Below, in pieces: positions 1-8,557 of a stretch of DNA of 9,758 nt. Source of the DNA: an uncultured Caldimicrobium sp. (GTDB lineage: Bacteria > Desulfobacterota > Thermodesulfobacteria > Thermodesulfobacteriales > Thermodesulfobacteriaceae). The notes under the pieces are model-generated. The model was not told where the DNA came from, searched no databases, and worked only from the letters and a program-made list of their open reading frames with translations. The stretch spans positions 1 through 9,758 of the forward strand of contig CALLJI010000128.1 of assembly GCA_938091475.1 (NCBI GenBank), written 5' to 3'. The position numbers and the translations under genes are program-made. Each line of letters begins with the position of its first letter. The stretch's first letter is position 1.

Positions 1-2054
1 ATCATCTCTTCAGTAATTCTCTCCGTTGTAGTAGACCATATGTCAATGGCCTTATTATATCTCTCGGATTCAGTAATCAAGCCATCTCGATATTGTTCCC
101 ACAACTCAGTTATTTTTCTTTCAGCCTCCTTTAGAATTTCAGCCTTTTTCTCGGGAATAGTTAAATAATCCACAGAAATGGAGAGCCCTGCTCTTGTGGC
201 CATACTAAAACCAAGGGTTTTAATCTTATCAGCGAAAAGAACCGTTTTCTTAAGTCCAGCCCTTCTGTAAGACAAATTAATTAATTCCTGTAACTCCTTT
301 TTTCGAAGGGGTTTATTATATACCTCAAAGGGAATCTCATCAGGCACAATAGAAGAAAAAAGAACCCTTCCCACAGTGGTCTCAACCAAAGTTCCCTTCA
401 TTCTTACCTTAATTTTGGCTTGAAGATGAACCTCTCCAGACTCGTAAGCCATAAATACTTCTTCTATGTCTTTAAAAATCTTTCCCTCACCTGGGGCAAA
501 GGGTCTCTCCATAGTGATGTAAAAACAACCTAAAACCATATCCTGCGTGGGATAAACTACAGGAATTCCATTAGCTGGAAGAAGAATATTATTGGTAGAG
601 AGAATGAGAACTCTATTTTCTATTTGAGCCTCTACAGAGAGGGGCACATGTACTGCCATCTGGTCCCCATCAAAATCGGCATTATAAGCTACACAAACGA
701 GGGGATGAAGTTGGATGGCCTTAGTATCAATTAACACTGGTTCAAAGGCCTGAATTCCCAATCTATGTAAAGTGGGTGCCCTGTTTAACATTACAGGATA
801 CTCCTTTACAATCTCCTCCAGAGCATCCCAAACTACCATATGCTCTTCTTCCACCAATTTCTTAGCAGTCTTAATGTTAGTAGCATAACCATTTCTCTCT
901 AACCACCCATAAATAAAGGGCTTAAAAAGCTCTAAAGCCATTTTTTTAGGAAGACCACATTGATGCATTCTTAACTCAGGACCTGCCACAATTACAGATC
1001 TCCCAGAAAAATCCACTCTCTTTCCTAAAAGATTTTGTCTAAATCTCCCCTGTTTCCCCTTTAAAACATCAGATAAACTCTTAAGTGGTCTTCTACTCGG
1101 ACCTGTGACTGGTCTTCCCCTTCTTCCATTATCAAAAAGAGCATCTACCGCCTCCTGAAGCATTCTCTTTTCGTTCTTTAGAATGATTTCTGGTGCATCA
1201 AGATCAATAAGCTTTTTCAATCTCACATTCCTGTTTATAACCCTTCTGTATAGATCATTCAGATCTGAAGTAGCAAATCTACCACCCTCAAGTGGTACAA
1301 GAGGTCTTAGCTCTGGTGGGATAACTGGTATCACTTGAAGTATCATCCACTCTGGCTTGTTGCCAGATTCAAGAAAAAATCTAATAAGCTGAAGCCTTTT
1401 CCCCAGCTTTTTTCTTCTGGATTCACTTTGGGTAGTTTGCATCTCAAGCATAATGTCTTTGGCTAACTTTTCTAACTCAAGTCTCTTGAAAAGCTCAATT
1501 ATCGCCTCTGCACCAGTGCCAATCTTAATTTTGTCCCCATAAGTCTCTGATAGATAAAAATATTTTTCTTCGTTTAAAAGAGTACCAACAGGAAATTCCT
1601 CCACCTTACTCTCTATCACCACATATTTTTCTAAGTAAAGGATAGACTCAACTTCTTTTAAAGTCATATCTAAAAGAAGCCCTATCTTAGAAGGTATACT
1701 TCTTAAATACCAAATATGTGCAACTGGGGAGGCAAGTTCAATATGCCCGAGTCTCTCCCGTCTTACTTTACTCTGAATTACCTCCACTCCACATTTTTCA
1801 CAGATAACTCCTCTATGTTTCATCCCTTTATACTTTCCACAGAGACACTCATAATCCTTAATAGGCCCAAAGATTTTTGCACAAAAAAGACCATCCCTTT
1901 CTGGTTTTAAAGTTCTATAATTTATGGTCTCAGGCTTTTTGACCTCTCCATAACTCCATTCCCTTATTTTTTCAGGACTGGCTAAACCAATTTTAACTGC
2001 CTTAATCCTTACCATATCTTTGGGCTTTTCTAAAATACTCAACAAATCTTTCAT
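1..2054 (-). CDS. rpoC: RNA polymerase subunit beta' (N-terminal half; runs off the left edge)
   Basis: Encodes the beta' subunit, which forms the clamp and the catalytic centre of RNA polymerase. I read 684 complete codons with no stop. The zinc site of the clamp has Cys70, Cys72, Cys85 and Cys88 in the motif CLCGKYK...CEKCG. The clamp-helix region that binds sigma is present ([12 protein letters not shown], then [16 protein letters not shown]), followed by [18 protein letters not shown]. The catalytic motif [12 protein letters not shown] places the magnesium-binding aspartates at 460, 462 and 464, the same numbering as in E. coli. So the N-terminal half has no net insertion relative to E. 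coli. The bridge helix, trigger loop and second zinc site lie outside the window. The ATG follows a GGGGG ribosome-binding site with 9 nt of spacing. It starts 24 nt after the rpoB stop, so the two genes are co-transcribed. Confidence 0.98.
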   Translation of the reverse strand, partial: MKDLLSILEKPKDMVRIKAVKIGLASPEKIREWSYGEVKKPETINYRTLKPERDGLFCAKIFGPIKDYECLCGKYKGMKHRGVICEKCGVEVIQSKVRRERLGHIELASPVAHIWYLRSIPSKIGLLLDMTLKEVESILYLEKYVVIESKVEEFPVGTLLNEEKYFYLSETYGDKIKIGTGAEAIIELFKRLELEKLAKDIMLEMQTTQSESRRKKLGKRLQLIRFFLESGNKPEWMILQVIPVIPPELRPLVPLEGGRFATSDLNDLYRRVINRNVRLKKLIDLDAPEIILKNEKRMLQEAVDALFDNGRRGRPVTGPSRRPLKSLSDVLKGKQGRFRQNLLGKRVDFSGRSVIVAGPELRMHQCGLPKKMALELFKPFIYGWLERNGYATNIKTAKKLVEEEHMVVWDALEEIVKEYPVMLNRAPTLHRLGIQAFEPVLIDTKAIQLHPLVCVAYNADFDGDQMAVHVPLSVEAQIENRVLILSTNNILLPANGIPVVYPTQDMVLGCFYITMERPFAPGEGKIFKDIEEVFMAYESGEVHLQAKIKVRMKGTLVETTVGRVLFSSIVPDEIPFEVYNKPLRKKELQELINLSYRRAGLKKTVLFADKIKTLGFSMATRAGLSISVDYLTIPEKKAEILKEAERKITELWEQYRDGLITESERYNKAIDIWSTTTERITEEM

Positions 2055-2078
2055 CTTTAAATACCCCCTTTAAAAGGT

Positions 2079-5000
2079 TTATTCTTCAATCAATTCTGCA
2101 TCTAAAGCCAGACCCTGTAATTCCTTGGTAAGAACTTTAAAACTCTCTGGCAAACCAGATTCCAAAAAGTTTTTCCCTTTAATAAGCTTCTCGTACATAC
2201 GAGTCCTACCCTCTACATCATCGCTTTTAACAGTTAAAAACTCTTGTAAGGTGTAAGCAGCACCATAGGCTTCAATAGCCCATACCTCCATTTCTCCCAA
2301 TCTCTGGCCACCAAACTGGGATTTTCCACCTAAAGGTTGTTGAGTAATGAGTGAATAAGGTCCTATAGAACGAGCATGAATTTTGTCATCCACTAAATGA
2401 TGCAGCTTTAACATATGCATATATCCAACAGTTACCCTTTCCATAAAGGGCTCTCCAGTCATACCATTATAAAGAAGCGTAGTGCCACTCTCATCCAGTC
2501 CTGCCAATCTTAACCATTTTTTAATTTCTCCTTCTTTTGCTCCTGAGAAGACCGGAGTAGCAACAGGTATTCCCTCTTTAAAGGCCCTAGCTAATTCTAA
2601 AATCTCTTCCTCACTTTTGCCCTCAACAAACATCACATATTCTTCCTCATTAAATATCTCTTTGAGCACTGCCTTTACAGCCTCAACTTGGTATTCGCTG
2701 GCAAGTTGTGCTAACTTTGCCCCTAATTCCTTACAAGCCCAACCAAGGTGTGTCTCAAGTAATTGCCCAATGTTCATACGAGAGGGGACCCCAAGGGGGG
2801 AAAGAATCATATCCACAGGCCTACCATCCGGTAAAAAGGGCATATCCTCAATAGGAACAATTTTTGAAACAACACCCTTGTTTCCGTGACGACCAGCCAT
2901 CTTATCACCTGGCTGAAGCTTTCTCTTCATAGCCACATAAACCTTAACAATCTTTAAAACCCCCGGTGGTAACTCCTCACCCTTTTTGATTTTGTTTATC
3001 TTTGCCTCATATTCCTCAATAATTTCTCTCTTTTTCTTCTCAAAACTCTTTAGCACTTCCTGCACTATGGCTCTTTTCTCAGCTGGCACAGCCTCTTTCA
3101 ATTTATTCAGAAGAGCAGAAGGCAAAGTCAATAACTTTTCTTTAGTTATCCCTTCTCCTTTTTTTATAAATACTTCACCCTCCCAATCCAGCTCTTCCTT
3201 AAGGGCAACACCCTCTAATATTTGAGCCAATTTATGAATTACACTTCTTTTTAGCACCTCTAAGATGTCTGCCTGCGTTTTAAGCAACTTAGCAATAGCT
3301 TCATCTTCTTTAGCCTTTGCTCGGCTATCCTTTTCCAATCCCTTTCTGGTCAAAACTTTTGTATCAATAACAATACCTTCTATTCCTGCAGGCACTTTCA
3401 ATGAAGTGTCCTTTACATCTCTTGCCTTTTCTCCAAAAATTGCTCTTAAAAGCTTTTCTTCTGGAGTAAGAGCTGTCTCACCCTTTGGAGTCACCTTACC
3501 CACTAAAATATCACCTGGGCGCACATAGCTTCCAATTTTCACTATCCCGCTTTCATCTAAATGTTGTAAAGCTTCCTCTCCAATATTGGGAAGGTCTCTG
3601 GTAATTTCCTCTTTACCTAACTTAGTTTCACGAGCAACACACTCAAATTCCTCAATATGAATAGAAGTAAAGACATCCTCTTTGACCAACCTCTCCGAAA
3701 TGATAATTGAGTCTTCAAAGTTATAACCCATCCAAGGCATAAAGGCTACTAAAACATCCTTACCTAAAGCCAACTCTCCCCTGTTCATAGAAGGACCATC
3801 TGCTAAAACATCTCCCTTTTTAACCCTTTGGCCCGCCCTAACTACTGGTTTTTGATTAAAAGTAGTATTCTGATTAGATTTGTTCCACTTAACTAAGTTA
3901 TATACCTTAACCTCAGGAAATCCATCCTGGTCCCTTTCATAACTCACAACTATTCTCTGACTATCTACATATTCAACTATTCCATCCCCCTCAGCCATAA
4001 GTAATAAGCCAGAGTTTTTAGCTACACTTCTTTCCATCCCTGAACCAACTAAAGGGGCTTGAGTGCGAATTAAGGGTACAGCTTGACGCTGCATATTAGA
4101 TCCCATTAAAGCACGGTTAGCATCATCATGCTCTAAGAAAGGAATTAAGGAGGATGAAACACTCACCATTTGAGCTGGGAATAAATCTACAAAATCTATC
4201 TCCTCCTTTCTTGCTAAAATAAAATCCCCATTTTTTCTTGCAGGAACAACTTCATCTAAAATATTCCCCTCTTTATCTATTTGGATTGTAGATTGAGCAA
4301 TCACTAAATCCTTTTCTTCAGCGGCATTTATATAAACCACTTGGGAAGTCACTTTTCCATCCTTTACAAGCCTATATGGAGTCTCTAAAAAACCATAAGG
4401 ATTTGTTTTGGCAAAGGTGGTAGGTGAGACAATTAATCCAATATTAGGGCCTTCAGGTGTCTCAATAGGACAAATTCTTCCATAGTGACTGGGATGCACA
4501 TCTCTAACCTCAAAACCAGCCCTTTCTCTGGTAAGACCACCAGGCCCCAAAGCAGAGAGCCTTCTAATATGAGTTAACATAGATAAAACATTGGTTTGGT
4601 CCATAAACTGAGATAATTGCCCCTGCGCAAAAAATTCTTTCACCGCTGATAAAACGGGTTTGCTATTGATTAAATCTCCTGGGGTTAGGTTTTCTACCTC
4701 CTCGAGCTGAAGTTTTTCCTTCACAATTCTCTCCATCCTCATTAAACCAAGTAAAAATTGATTCTCCACCAACTCTCCCACTGGCCTTACCCTTCTATTG
4801 GAAAGACTATCTATATCATCCCCTTCCTCTTCCTTTTCCTTCAGTCTTATGAGCTCCTTTAGAATAGCTATAACATCATCTAAGGTTAAAGTCCTCTGAG
4901 TTACCGGAATTTCTAAACCTAAGCGAAGATTCATTTTATATCTTCCAATTTCAGATAAATCAAAGGTTTGCAACTCAAAAAATAAGGAATTAAAATAAGC

Positions 5001-6164
5001 TGTGGCTACCTCTAAGGTAACAGGACTGGTAGGTCTCATTTTTTTATAGATTTCAACGAGAGCCTCTTCCTTTGTTTTAGATTTATCAGACTTTAAAGAA
5101 TCTCTTAAGGCTAAGGAATATTTTTGAAAATCTGTAAACAAAACTGTGATTTCCTTTATCCCCTTTTCTCTTAAATTTTGGAGAATTTCTGAGGTAATTT
5201 CTGTATTAACTGGTAAAAGAACTTCCCCTGTTTCTTTATCCACTATTTCCTTAACACTAATTTTCCTTAGAATAAGGCTATCTTCACCTTTAATTTTTGT
5301 AATCCCCAATTCCCTTAATCTTCTTACCACTCCAGCACTGATTACTTTACCCTTTCTAACTAAAATTTCTCCAGTTTCTGGATGAACATAATCTGCCTCT
5401 GCCTTTCTTCCTACCAATAAATCAAAATTTAACTCCTTCTCCACTCCCTCAGGCCATATATAATACTTTTCTACCGGATAAAAAAGATTTAAAATAGCCT
5501 CTTCACTCAAGCCCATTGCCCTGAGGAAGACAGTGGCAGATATATTTTTTCTCTTATCAATTCTTACAAAGAATCTGCCTTTATAATCATAGATAAAATC
5601 TATCCAAGACCCCTTTACTGGAATAACCCTGGCAATATAGGTAAGGCGCCCAGCCTTGGCCTGTGTTTTATCTTTCTCAAAAATTACACCGGGTGAACGC
5701 TGAAGCTGACTAACAATGGCTCTCTCTGTACCATTAATAATGAATCGCCCGTCCTGCGTCATTAAAGGTATGGTTCCAAAATAGAGCTCTTGCTCTTTGA
5801 TGTCTCTAATGCTCTTTACTCCAGTGTCTGGATCTATGTCATAGGTTAAGAATCTTACCCTTAATTTCATCGGAGCCTCATAGGTTTGCCCCTTTTCCTT
5901 TGCCTCTGTAGGCTCAAGCTCAGGAGCCTGTATTTTGTAATCAAGATACTCTAAGACACAACTCTCCGCATAATCTTTGATAGGAAAGACAAGTCTTAAG
6001 GCCCGATGAATACCTACATCTTTTCTATTTCCTATAGGGGTTTCTGCTTGTAAAAATTGACTATAAGATCTTTTAGAAATTTCCAGTAAATCAGGTAAAT
6101 CCATCATTAATTTGACTTTACCAAAATTTTTTCTTATACTCAACTGCTGGTTAGCCTTTGACAT
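2079..6164 (-). CDS. rpoB: RNA polymerase subunit beta
   Basis: Encodes the beta subunit, 1361 residues from the chosen start (E. coli 1342). The order is protrusion and lobe, the rifampicin pocket (about 517-539), the GYNFEDS motif with Glu817-Asp818, a lysine/glutamate-rich coiled insertion of about 100 residues, then [12 protein letters not shown] with active-site Lys1088 and Lys1096. The C-terminal clamp part ends in [15 protein letters not shown] and a final LIEE. The insertion matches the one found before the equivalent lysines (1065 and 1073) in E. coli beta, and points to a proteobacteria-like lineage. Around residues 250-350 there are two related segments, each with a TGE(I/V)L core, as in other Gram-negative beta subunits. 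The start is the ATG at 6164, behind AAGGAGGG. A longer reading from a TTG at 6200 lacks a ribosome-binding site and would begin just after the hairpin. The stop is TAA, 24 nt before rpoC. Confidence 0.98.
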   Translation of the reverse strand: MSKANQQLSIRKNFGKVKLMMDLPDLLEISKRSYSQFLQAETPIGNRKDVGIHRALRLVFPIKDYAESCVLEYLDYKIQAPELEPTEAKEKGQTYEAPMKLRVRFLTYDIDPDTGVKSIRDIKEQELYFGTIPLMTQDGRFIINGTERAIVSQLQRSPGVIFEKDKTQAKAGRLTYIARVIPVKGSWIDFIYDYKGRFFVRIDKRKNISATVFLRAMGLSEEAILNLFYPVEKYYIWPEGVEKELNFDLLVGRKAEADYVHPETGEILVRKGKVISAGVVRRLRELGITKIKGEDSLILRKISVKEIVDKETGEVLLPVNTEITSEILQNLREKGIKEITVLFTDFQKYSLALRDSLKSDKSKTKEEALVEIYKKMRPTSPVTLEVATAYFNSLFFELQTFDLSEIGRYKMNLRLGLEIPVTQRTLTLDDVIAILKELIRLKEKEEEGDDIDSLSNRRVRPVGELVENQFLLGLMRMERIVKEKLQLEEVENLTPGDLINSKPVLSAVKEFFAQGQLSQFMDQTNVLSMLTHIRRLSALGPGGLTRERAGFEVRDVHPSHYGRICPIETPEGPNIGLIVSPTTFAKTNPYGFLETPYRLVKDGKVTSQVVYINAAEEKDLVIAQSTIQIDKEGNILDEVVPARKNGDFILARKEEIDFVDLFPAQMVSVSSSLIPFLEHDDANRALMGSNMQRQAVPLIRTQAPLVGSGMERSVAKNSGLLLMAEGDGIVEYVDSQRIVVSYERDQDGFPEVKVYNLVKWNKSNQNTTFNQKPVVRAGQRVKKGDVLADGPSMNRGELALGKDVLVAFMPWMGYNFEDSIIISERLVKEDVFTSIHIEEFECVARETKLGKEEITRDLPNIGEEALQHLDESGIVKIGSYVRPGDILVGKVTPKGETALTPEEKLLRAIFGEKARDVKDTSLKVPAGIEGIVIDTKVLTRKGLEKDSRAKAKEDEAIAKLLKTQADILEVLKRSVIHKLAQILEGVALKEELDWEGEVFIKKGEGITKEKLLTLPSALLNKLKEAVPAEKRAIVQEVLKSFEKKKREIIEEYEAKINKIKKGEELPPGVLKIVKVYVAMKRKLQPGDKMAGRHGNKGVVSKIVPIEDMPFLPDGRPVDMILSPLGVPSRMNIGQLLETHLGWACKELGAKLAQLASEYQVEAVKAVLKEIFNEEEYVMFVEGKSEEEILELARAFKEGIPVATPVFSGAKEGEIKKWLRLAGLDESGTTLLYNGMTGEPFMERVTVGYMHMLKLHHLVDDKIHARSIGPYSLITQQPLGGKSQFGGQRLGEMEVWAIEAYGAAYTLQEFLTVKSDDVEGRTRMYEKLIKGKNFLESGLPESFKVLTKELQGLALDAELIEE

Positions 6165-6173
6165 TCCAGACTT

Positions 6174-6181
6174 CCCTCCTT
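6174..6181 (-). promoter_or_regulatory. Ribosome-binding site that fixes the rpoB start
   Basis: The sequence AAGGAGGG lies 9 nt before the ATG at 6164. It decides between this ATG and the in-frame TTG 12 codons upstream at 6200, which has no such site. Family knowledge agrees: beta subunits of related bacteria begin close to the RKNFGK motif, which here is at residues 11-16. Confidence 0.88.
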
Positions 6182-6200
6182 CTTGGGATTTAAAAGACAA

Positions 6201-6232
6201 TAAGGGACCTCTTTTTATTATGAGGTCCCTTA
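6201..6232 (-). terminator. Hairpin between rplL and rpoB, probable leaky terminator (attenuator)
   Basis: A perfect 11-bp inverted repeat (TAAGGGACCTC / GAGGTCCCTTA) closes a 10-nt loop. On the transcribed strand it is followed by TTGTCTTTT, a T-rich tail broken by G and C. An intact stem with an imperfect tail suits partial termination, which would lower rpoBC relative to the L7/L12 gene. In E. coli an attenuator is known at the same place, between rplL and rpoB. The strength of this one is inferred, and an RNA-processing or messenger-stabilising role is also possible. Confidence 0.75.
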
Positions 6233-6235
6233 ATA

Positions 6236-6264
6236 AGAATATTCTGATTCGTCAAAATTGTCAA
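6236..6264 (-). promoter_or_regulatory. Candidate sigma-70-type promoter for rpoBC
   Basis: Three bases after the rplL stop, a perfect TTGACA (6264-6259) is followed, after a 17-nt spacer, by TATTCT (6241-6236), which matches 4 of 6 bases of TATAAT. The predicted transcription start, about 6229, falls inside the left arm of the downstream hairpin. The match could be chance in A+T-rich DNA, but it sits in the only long gap before rpoB and points the right way. Confidence 0.45.
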
Positions 6265-6266
6265 GT

Positions 6267-6656
6267 TTACTTAATTTCTACTTTAGCTCCAACTTCTTCT
6301 AATTTCTTCTTGATTTCCTCAGCTTCTCCTTTGGAAATTCCAGTCTTAACTGGTTTAGGTGCTGACTCCACTAAGTCTTTGGCCTCTTTAAGTCCAAGTC
6401 CGGTAATTTCTCTTACTACTTTAATAACATTAATTTTGTTTGCGCCAGCTTCTGCTAAGATAACATCAAATTCAGTTTTTTCCTCAGCAGGAGCTGCCTC
6501 AGGCGCAACTGCCATACCAGGCATTGCAGCAACTGCAGCCACAGGTGCTGCTGCGGTTACACCAAACTTTTCCTCCAGCTCCTTAATAAACTGAGAAAGT
6601 TCAAGCACAGTCATGTTAGAAATAAACTCAATCACTTCTTCTTTTGTAACTGCCAT
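6267..6656 (-). CDS. rplL: Ribosomal protein L7/L12
   Basis: The 129-residue acidic stalk protein binds L10 as dimers and recruits the GTPase factors EF-Tu, EF-G and IF2 to the large subunit. The N-terminal dimerisation helices (about 1-32, with [16 protein letters not shown]) are followed by an Ala/Pro-rich hinge (about 33-58, [15 protein letters not shown]). The globular factor-binding domain follows (about 59-129), with the conserved [20 protein letters not shown] and a terminal KVEIK. The length is close to the usual 120-130. The ATG lies 7 nt after AAGGAGGG. The gene follows rplJ by 27 nt, so L10 and L7/L12 are made from one messenger. The 102 nt after its stop hold the rpoB promoter candidate and attenuator. 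Confidence 0.98.
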   Translation of the reverse strand: MAVTKEEVIEFISNMTVLELSQFIKELEEKFGVTAAAPVAAVAAMPGMAVAPEAAPAEEKTEFDVILAEAGANKINVIKVVREITGLGLKEAKDLVESAPKPVKTGISKGEAEEIKKKLEEVGAKVEIK

Positions 6657-6683
6657 CTCTTAGCCCTCCTTTTATCTTTTATT

Positions 6684-7214
6684 TTAATTTTCTCCCTTAC
6701 CCTTTTTCTCTTCTATAGCTTTGAGCACATATAAAAATTGTCTTAAAATAGCAGAAAAAAGCCCCACAAAATTAGAGAGAGGTGCTTGAATGGTTCCCAA
6801 TACTTGTGCCATAAGTACTTCCCTGGGAGGTAATTTAACAAGCTCCTCTACTGCCCTCGCATCATAGCCCTTACCCTTAAAAACTAAGCCTCTAACCTCT
6901 AAAGCAGGATGCGTTTTTATGAAATCTTTTAACCCCTTAGCCATTTCAACAGGATCTTTATAGGAAAAAACTAAAGCCGTAGGCCCTTCGACATAATCCA
7001 TAACCGGTCTAAAAGGGGTATTCTCCGTAGCAATCCTAATCAAAGTATTTTTGAAAACCCGATATTCTCCCCCCTTTTCTCTGACAAGTTTTCTTATTTC
7101 ATTTACCTCTAAAACTTTTAATGCCTTAAAGGAGGTAACAAAAACAGCCTCAGCCCTCTCAAGCTTCTCAGATAAACCTTTCAACATTTCTTCTTTTTTA
7201 GCTCTGGTAATCAA
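6684..7214 (-). CDS. rplJ: Ribosomal protein L10 (TTG start)
   Basis: L10 anchors the L7/L12 dimers to 23S rRNA and, as the L10-L7/L12 complex, represses its own messenger in other bacteria. The RNA-binding N-terminal domain covers about 1-130 (KNTLIRIA at 55-62, EGPTALVFSYKDPV at 76-89). The C-terminal helix that carries L7/L12 covers about 143-171, from QAPLSNFVGL to KAIEEKK. The protein has 176 residues; E. coli L10 has 165. I chose the TTG at 7214 because AAGGAGGGG stands 5 nt before it and the N-terminus then fits the family. The first ATG, at residue 10, would cut into the first helix and has only a weak AAGAAG upstream. The 160-nt leader in front matches the L10 autoregulatory RNA. Confidence 0.97.
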   Translation of the reverse strand: MITRAKKEEMLKGLSEKLERAEAVFVTSFKALKVLEVNEIRKLVREKGGEYRVFKNTLIRIATENTPFRPVMDYVEGPTALVFSYKDPVEMAKGLKDFIKTHPALEVRGLVFKGKGYDARAVEELVKLPPREVLMAQVLGTIQAPLSNFVGLFSAILRQFLYVLKAIEEKKGKGEN

Positions 7215-7216
7215 GG

Positions 7217-7236
7217 TTACCCCTCCTTACTGGTAA
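7217..7236 (-). promoter_or_regulatory. rplJ ribosome-binding site in the loop of a small hairpin
   Basis: TTACC (7236-7232) can pair with GGTAA (7221-7217), leaving a 10-nt loop that holds AAGGAGG. The strong site AAGGAGGGG (7228-7220) lies just before the TTG start at 7214 and is the reason for choosing that start. The five-base stem is short, and its stability in the cell is unknown. Confidence 0.55.
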
Positions 7237-7253
7237 TCTTCTACGAAAGGAAA

Positions 7254-7335
7254 CCCTCTCGCCTAAAGTAGGCCCCGCTATATTTGCGGTAATTAAGCGG
7301 TTTACCCGCACCTACTTATCTTTGGCCTAAAAGGG
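7254..7335 (-). ncRNA. L10 leader (autoregulatory RNA upstream of rplJL)
   Basis: This structured leader is the presumed binding site of the L10-L7/L12 complex, which represses rplJL translation in other bacteria. The outer stem pairs CCCTTTT (7335-7329) with GAGAGGG (7260-7254) and continues as GCC (7326-7324) with GGC (7263-7261). A lopsided internal loop follows, AAAGAT (7323-7318) facing TA, where a kink-turn is expected. Then comes the stem AAGTAGG (7317-7311) / CCTACTT (7272-7266). Inside are two small hairpins, GCGG-GTAAA-CCGC and CCGC-AAATATA-GCGG. The strings TAGGTGC and GCTTAAT (7298-7292) are hallmarks of this family and copy the L10 site of 23S rRNA. No T-run follows the structure, so control of translation is more likely than transcription termination. 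Confidence 0.85.
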
Positions 7336-7365
7336 CTCCCATAAAAATGAGAGCACCTGACGGCC
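7324..7365 (-). other. Extra hairpin upstream of the L10 leader core
   Basis: Starting 9 nt after the rplA stop, GCTCTCAT (7354-7347) pairs with ATGGGAGC (7342-7335) around a TTTT loop: 8 bp with one wobble pair. GGCC (7365-7362) can close it with GGCC (7327-7324). The 5' arm contains CAGGTGC, which shares AGGTGC with the L10-binding stem downstream. The closing GGCC uses the same bases as the outer stem of the leader core, so the two folds exclude each other there. Confidence 0.55.
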
Positions 7366-7374
7366 GATTATATC

Positions 7375-8097
7375 TTAGTCTCCAGAGTATTTCTGTAATA
7401 AGTTTCTAACATCATTTACATCAATTTTAATCCCAGGCCCCATAGTAGTAGAAAGGGCTATGCTTCTTATATACTGCCCCTTGGCAGCTGATGGTTTTGC
7501 CTTAAGTAGTGCCTCAAAAAAAGCCGCCAAATTTTCTAAAATTTTCTTCTCTCCAAAGGAAACCTTTCCCACAGGAGCATGTACTACCCCAGCACGATCC
7601 ACTTTAAAATCAACTTTTCCAGCCTTAATGTCTTTTACTGCTTTGGCCACATCAAAAGTAACCGTCCCGGTTTTAGTGCTTGGCATAAGTCCTCTTGGTC
7701 CAAGAATCTTTCCTAACTTACTTACCTGCCCCATTATGTCTGGAGTTGCTATTACTTTATCAAATTCAAGCCAGTTCTCCTCTTGAATCTTTCTAATTAG
7801 ATCTTCATCCCCCACATAATCTGCACCAGCCTCCTGTGCTTCCTTAGCCTTTTCACCCTTAGCGAAAACAAGCACCCTTGGCACTTTACCTGTGCCATGA
7901 GGAAGTACAACAGAGCCTCTTACCATTTGATCCGCATGCCTTGGATCAACCCCTAAAACTGCTGCTACCTCTACAGTTTCATCAAACTTGGCAAAGGCAT
8001 TCTCTAAAGCTATTTTTACAGCTTCTTCAAAGGTATACTTTTTGGTTCTATCTAACTTTTCTAAAGCTATTCTAAATTTTTTACCTCTTCTTGGCAT
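7375..8097 (-). CDS. rplA: Ribosomal protein L1
   Basis: L1 forms the mobile L1 stalk of the large subunit, which moves deacylated tRNA out of the E site. In E. coli it also represses the rplKA messenger. The 240 residues are of normal family length. The N-terminal part has [19 protein letters not shown] (about 20-38) and [20 protein letters not shown] (about 50-69). The inserted domain carries [18 protein letters not shown] (about 129-146), and [19 protein letters not shown] (about 160-178) returns to the first domain. The usual GLMPNPK is GLMPSTK here, a mild change. The ATG follows AAGGAGAAGG, which overlaps the stop codon of rplK 11 nt upstream, so translation of the two genes is probably coupled. 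Confidence 0.98.
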   Translation of the reverse strand: MPRRGKKFRIALEKLDRTKKYTFEEAVKIALENAFAKFDETVEVAAVLGVDPRHADQMVRGSVVLPHGTGKVPRVLVFAKGEKAKEAQEAGADYVGDEDLIRKIQEENWLEFDKVIATPDIMGQVSKLGKILGPRGLMPSTKTGTVTFDVAKAVKDIKAGKVDFKVDRAGVVHAPVGKVSFGEKKILENLAAFFEALLKAKPSAAKGQYIRSIALSTTMGPGIKIDVNDVRNLLQKYSGD

Positions 8098-8108
8098 AAT
8101 CCTTCTCC

Positions 8109-8534
8109 TTAATCCACAATTTCTATCCCCATAGATTTAGCGGTTCCCTCTATAGTCTTCATAGCTGCCTCTAAACTTGCTGCAGTCATATCAACCATTT
8201 TCATCTTAGCAATTTCCTCAAGCTGCTTTCTTGTAATTCTACCTACAATCTCCTTTTTAGTGCTATGAGCTGCTGTCTCAATTCCAGCCGCTTTCTTAAG
8301 AAGTACCGAAGCTGGAGGGGTTTTTAACTCAAAGGTAAAGGACCGATCTGCATAAACGGTAATTACAACTGGTATTATATATCCTACCTTATCTTTGGTC
8401 TTTTCATTAAAGGACTTCACAAACTCCATTATATTTACACCATGTTGCCCAAGCGCTGGACCTACTGGAGGAGCAGGAGTAGCCTGACCAGCTGGCAACT
8501 GAAGCTTAATTTGTGCAATAACCTTCTTTGCCAT
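8109..8534 (-). CDS. rplK: Ribosomal protein L11
   Basis: L11 binds the GTPase-associated region of 23S rRNA at the base of the stalk, and is the part through which thiostrepton and stringent-response signals act in other bacteria. The 141 residues are the usual length. The N-terminal domain has [20 protein letters not shown] (16-35) with Pro22 and Pro23 of the thiostrepton-facing helix. The rRNA-binding C-terminal domain starts near 75 ([15 protein letters not shown]). The loop after GIE reads [15 protein letters not shown], whereas many homologues have GSG at its start. The ATG follows AAGGAGG. The gene starts 23 nt after nusG and ends 11 nt before rplA. Confidence 0.98.
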   Translation of the reverse strand: MAKKVIAQIKLQLPAGQATPAPPVGPALGQHGVNIMEFVKSFNEKTKDKVGYIIPVVITVYADRSFTFELKTPPASVLLKKAAGIETAAHSTKKEIVGRITRKQLEEIAKMKMVDMTAASLEAAMKTIEGTAKSMGIEIVD

Positions 8535-8557
8535 TTATGACAAACCTCCTTAACCCT

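Noticed and set aside
2067..2077. Small palindrome CCTTTTAAAGG between rpoB and rpoC as a terminator or operator
   Set aside because: Arms of five bases with a one-base centre cannot form a hairpin, and its right half is simply the start of the rpoC ribosome-binding site.
2482..5385. Several plus-strand open frames of 79-135 codons inside rpoB
   Set aside because: All lie antisense to conserved rpoB sequence, have Ser/Leu/Phe-rich products typical of shadow frames, and lack credible starts.
6162..6200. A longer RpoB starting at the TTG at 6200
   Set aside because: It has no ribosome-binding site and starts directly after the attenuator stem. The ATG at 6164 has AAGGAGGG at good spacing and fits the family N-terminus.
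6112..6594. A 160-codon open frame on the plus strand, antisense to rplL and the start of rpoB
   Set aside because: It is the mirror of the Ala-rich, biased rplL reading frame and crosses the attenuator and the rpoB start. Its product is low-complexity Ser/Ala/Thr/Leu, with no family resemblance.
7367..7372. A perfect TATAAT just after the rplA stop, as a promoter for rplJL
   Set aside because: No acceptable -35 box exists at 16-18 nt (the 17-nt position reads CAGAAA) and there is no TGn extension. In A+T-rich DNA this hexamer alone is weak evidence, though a start near 7360 would include the whole leader.
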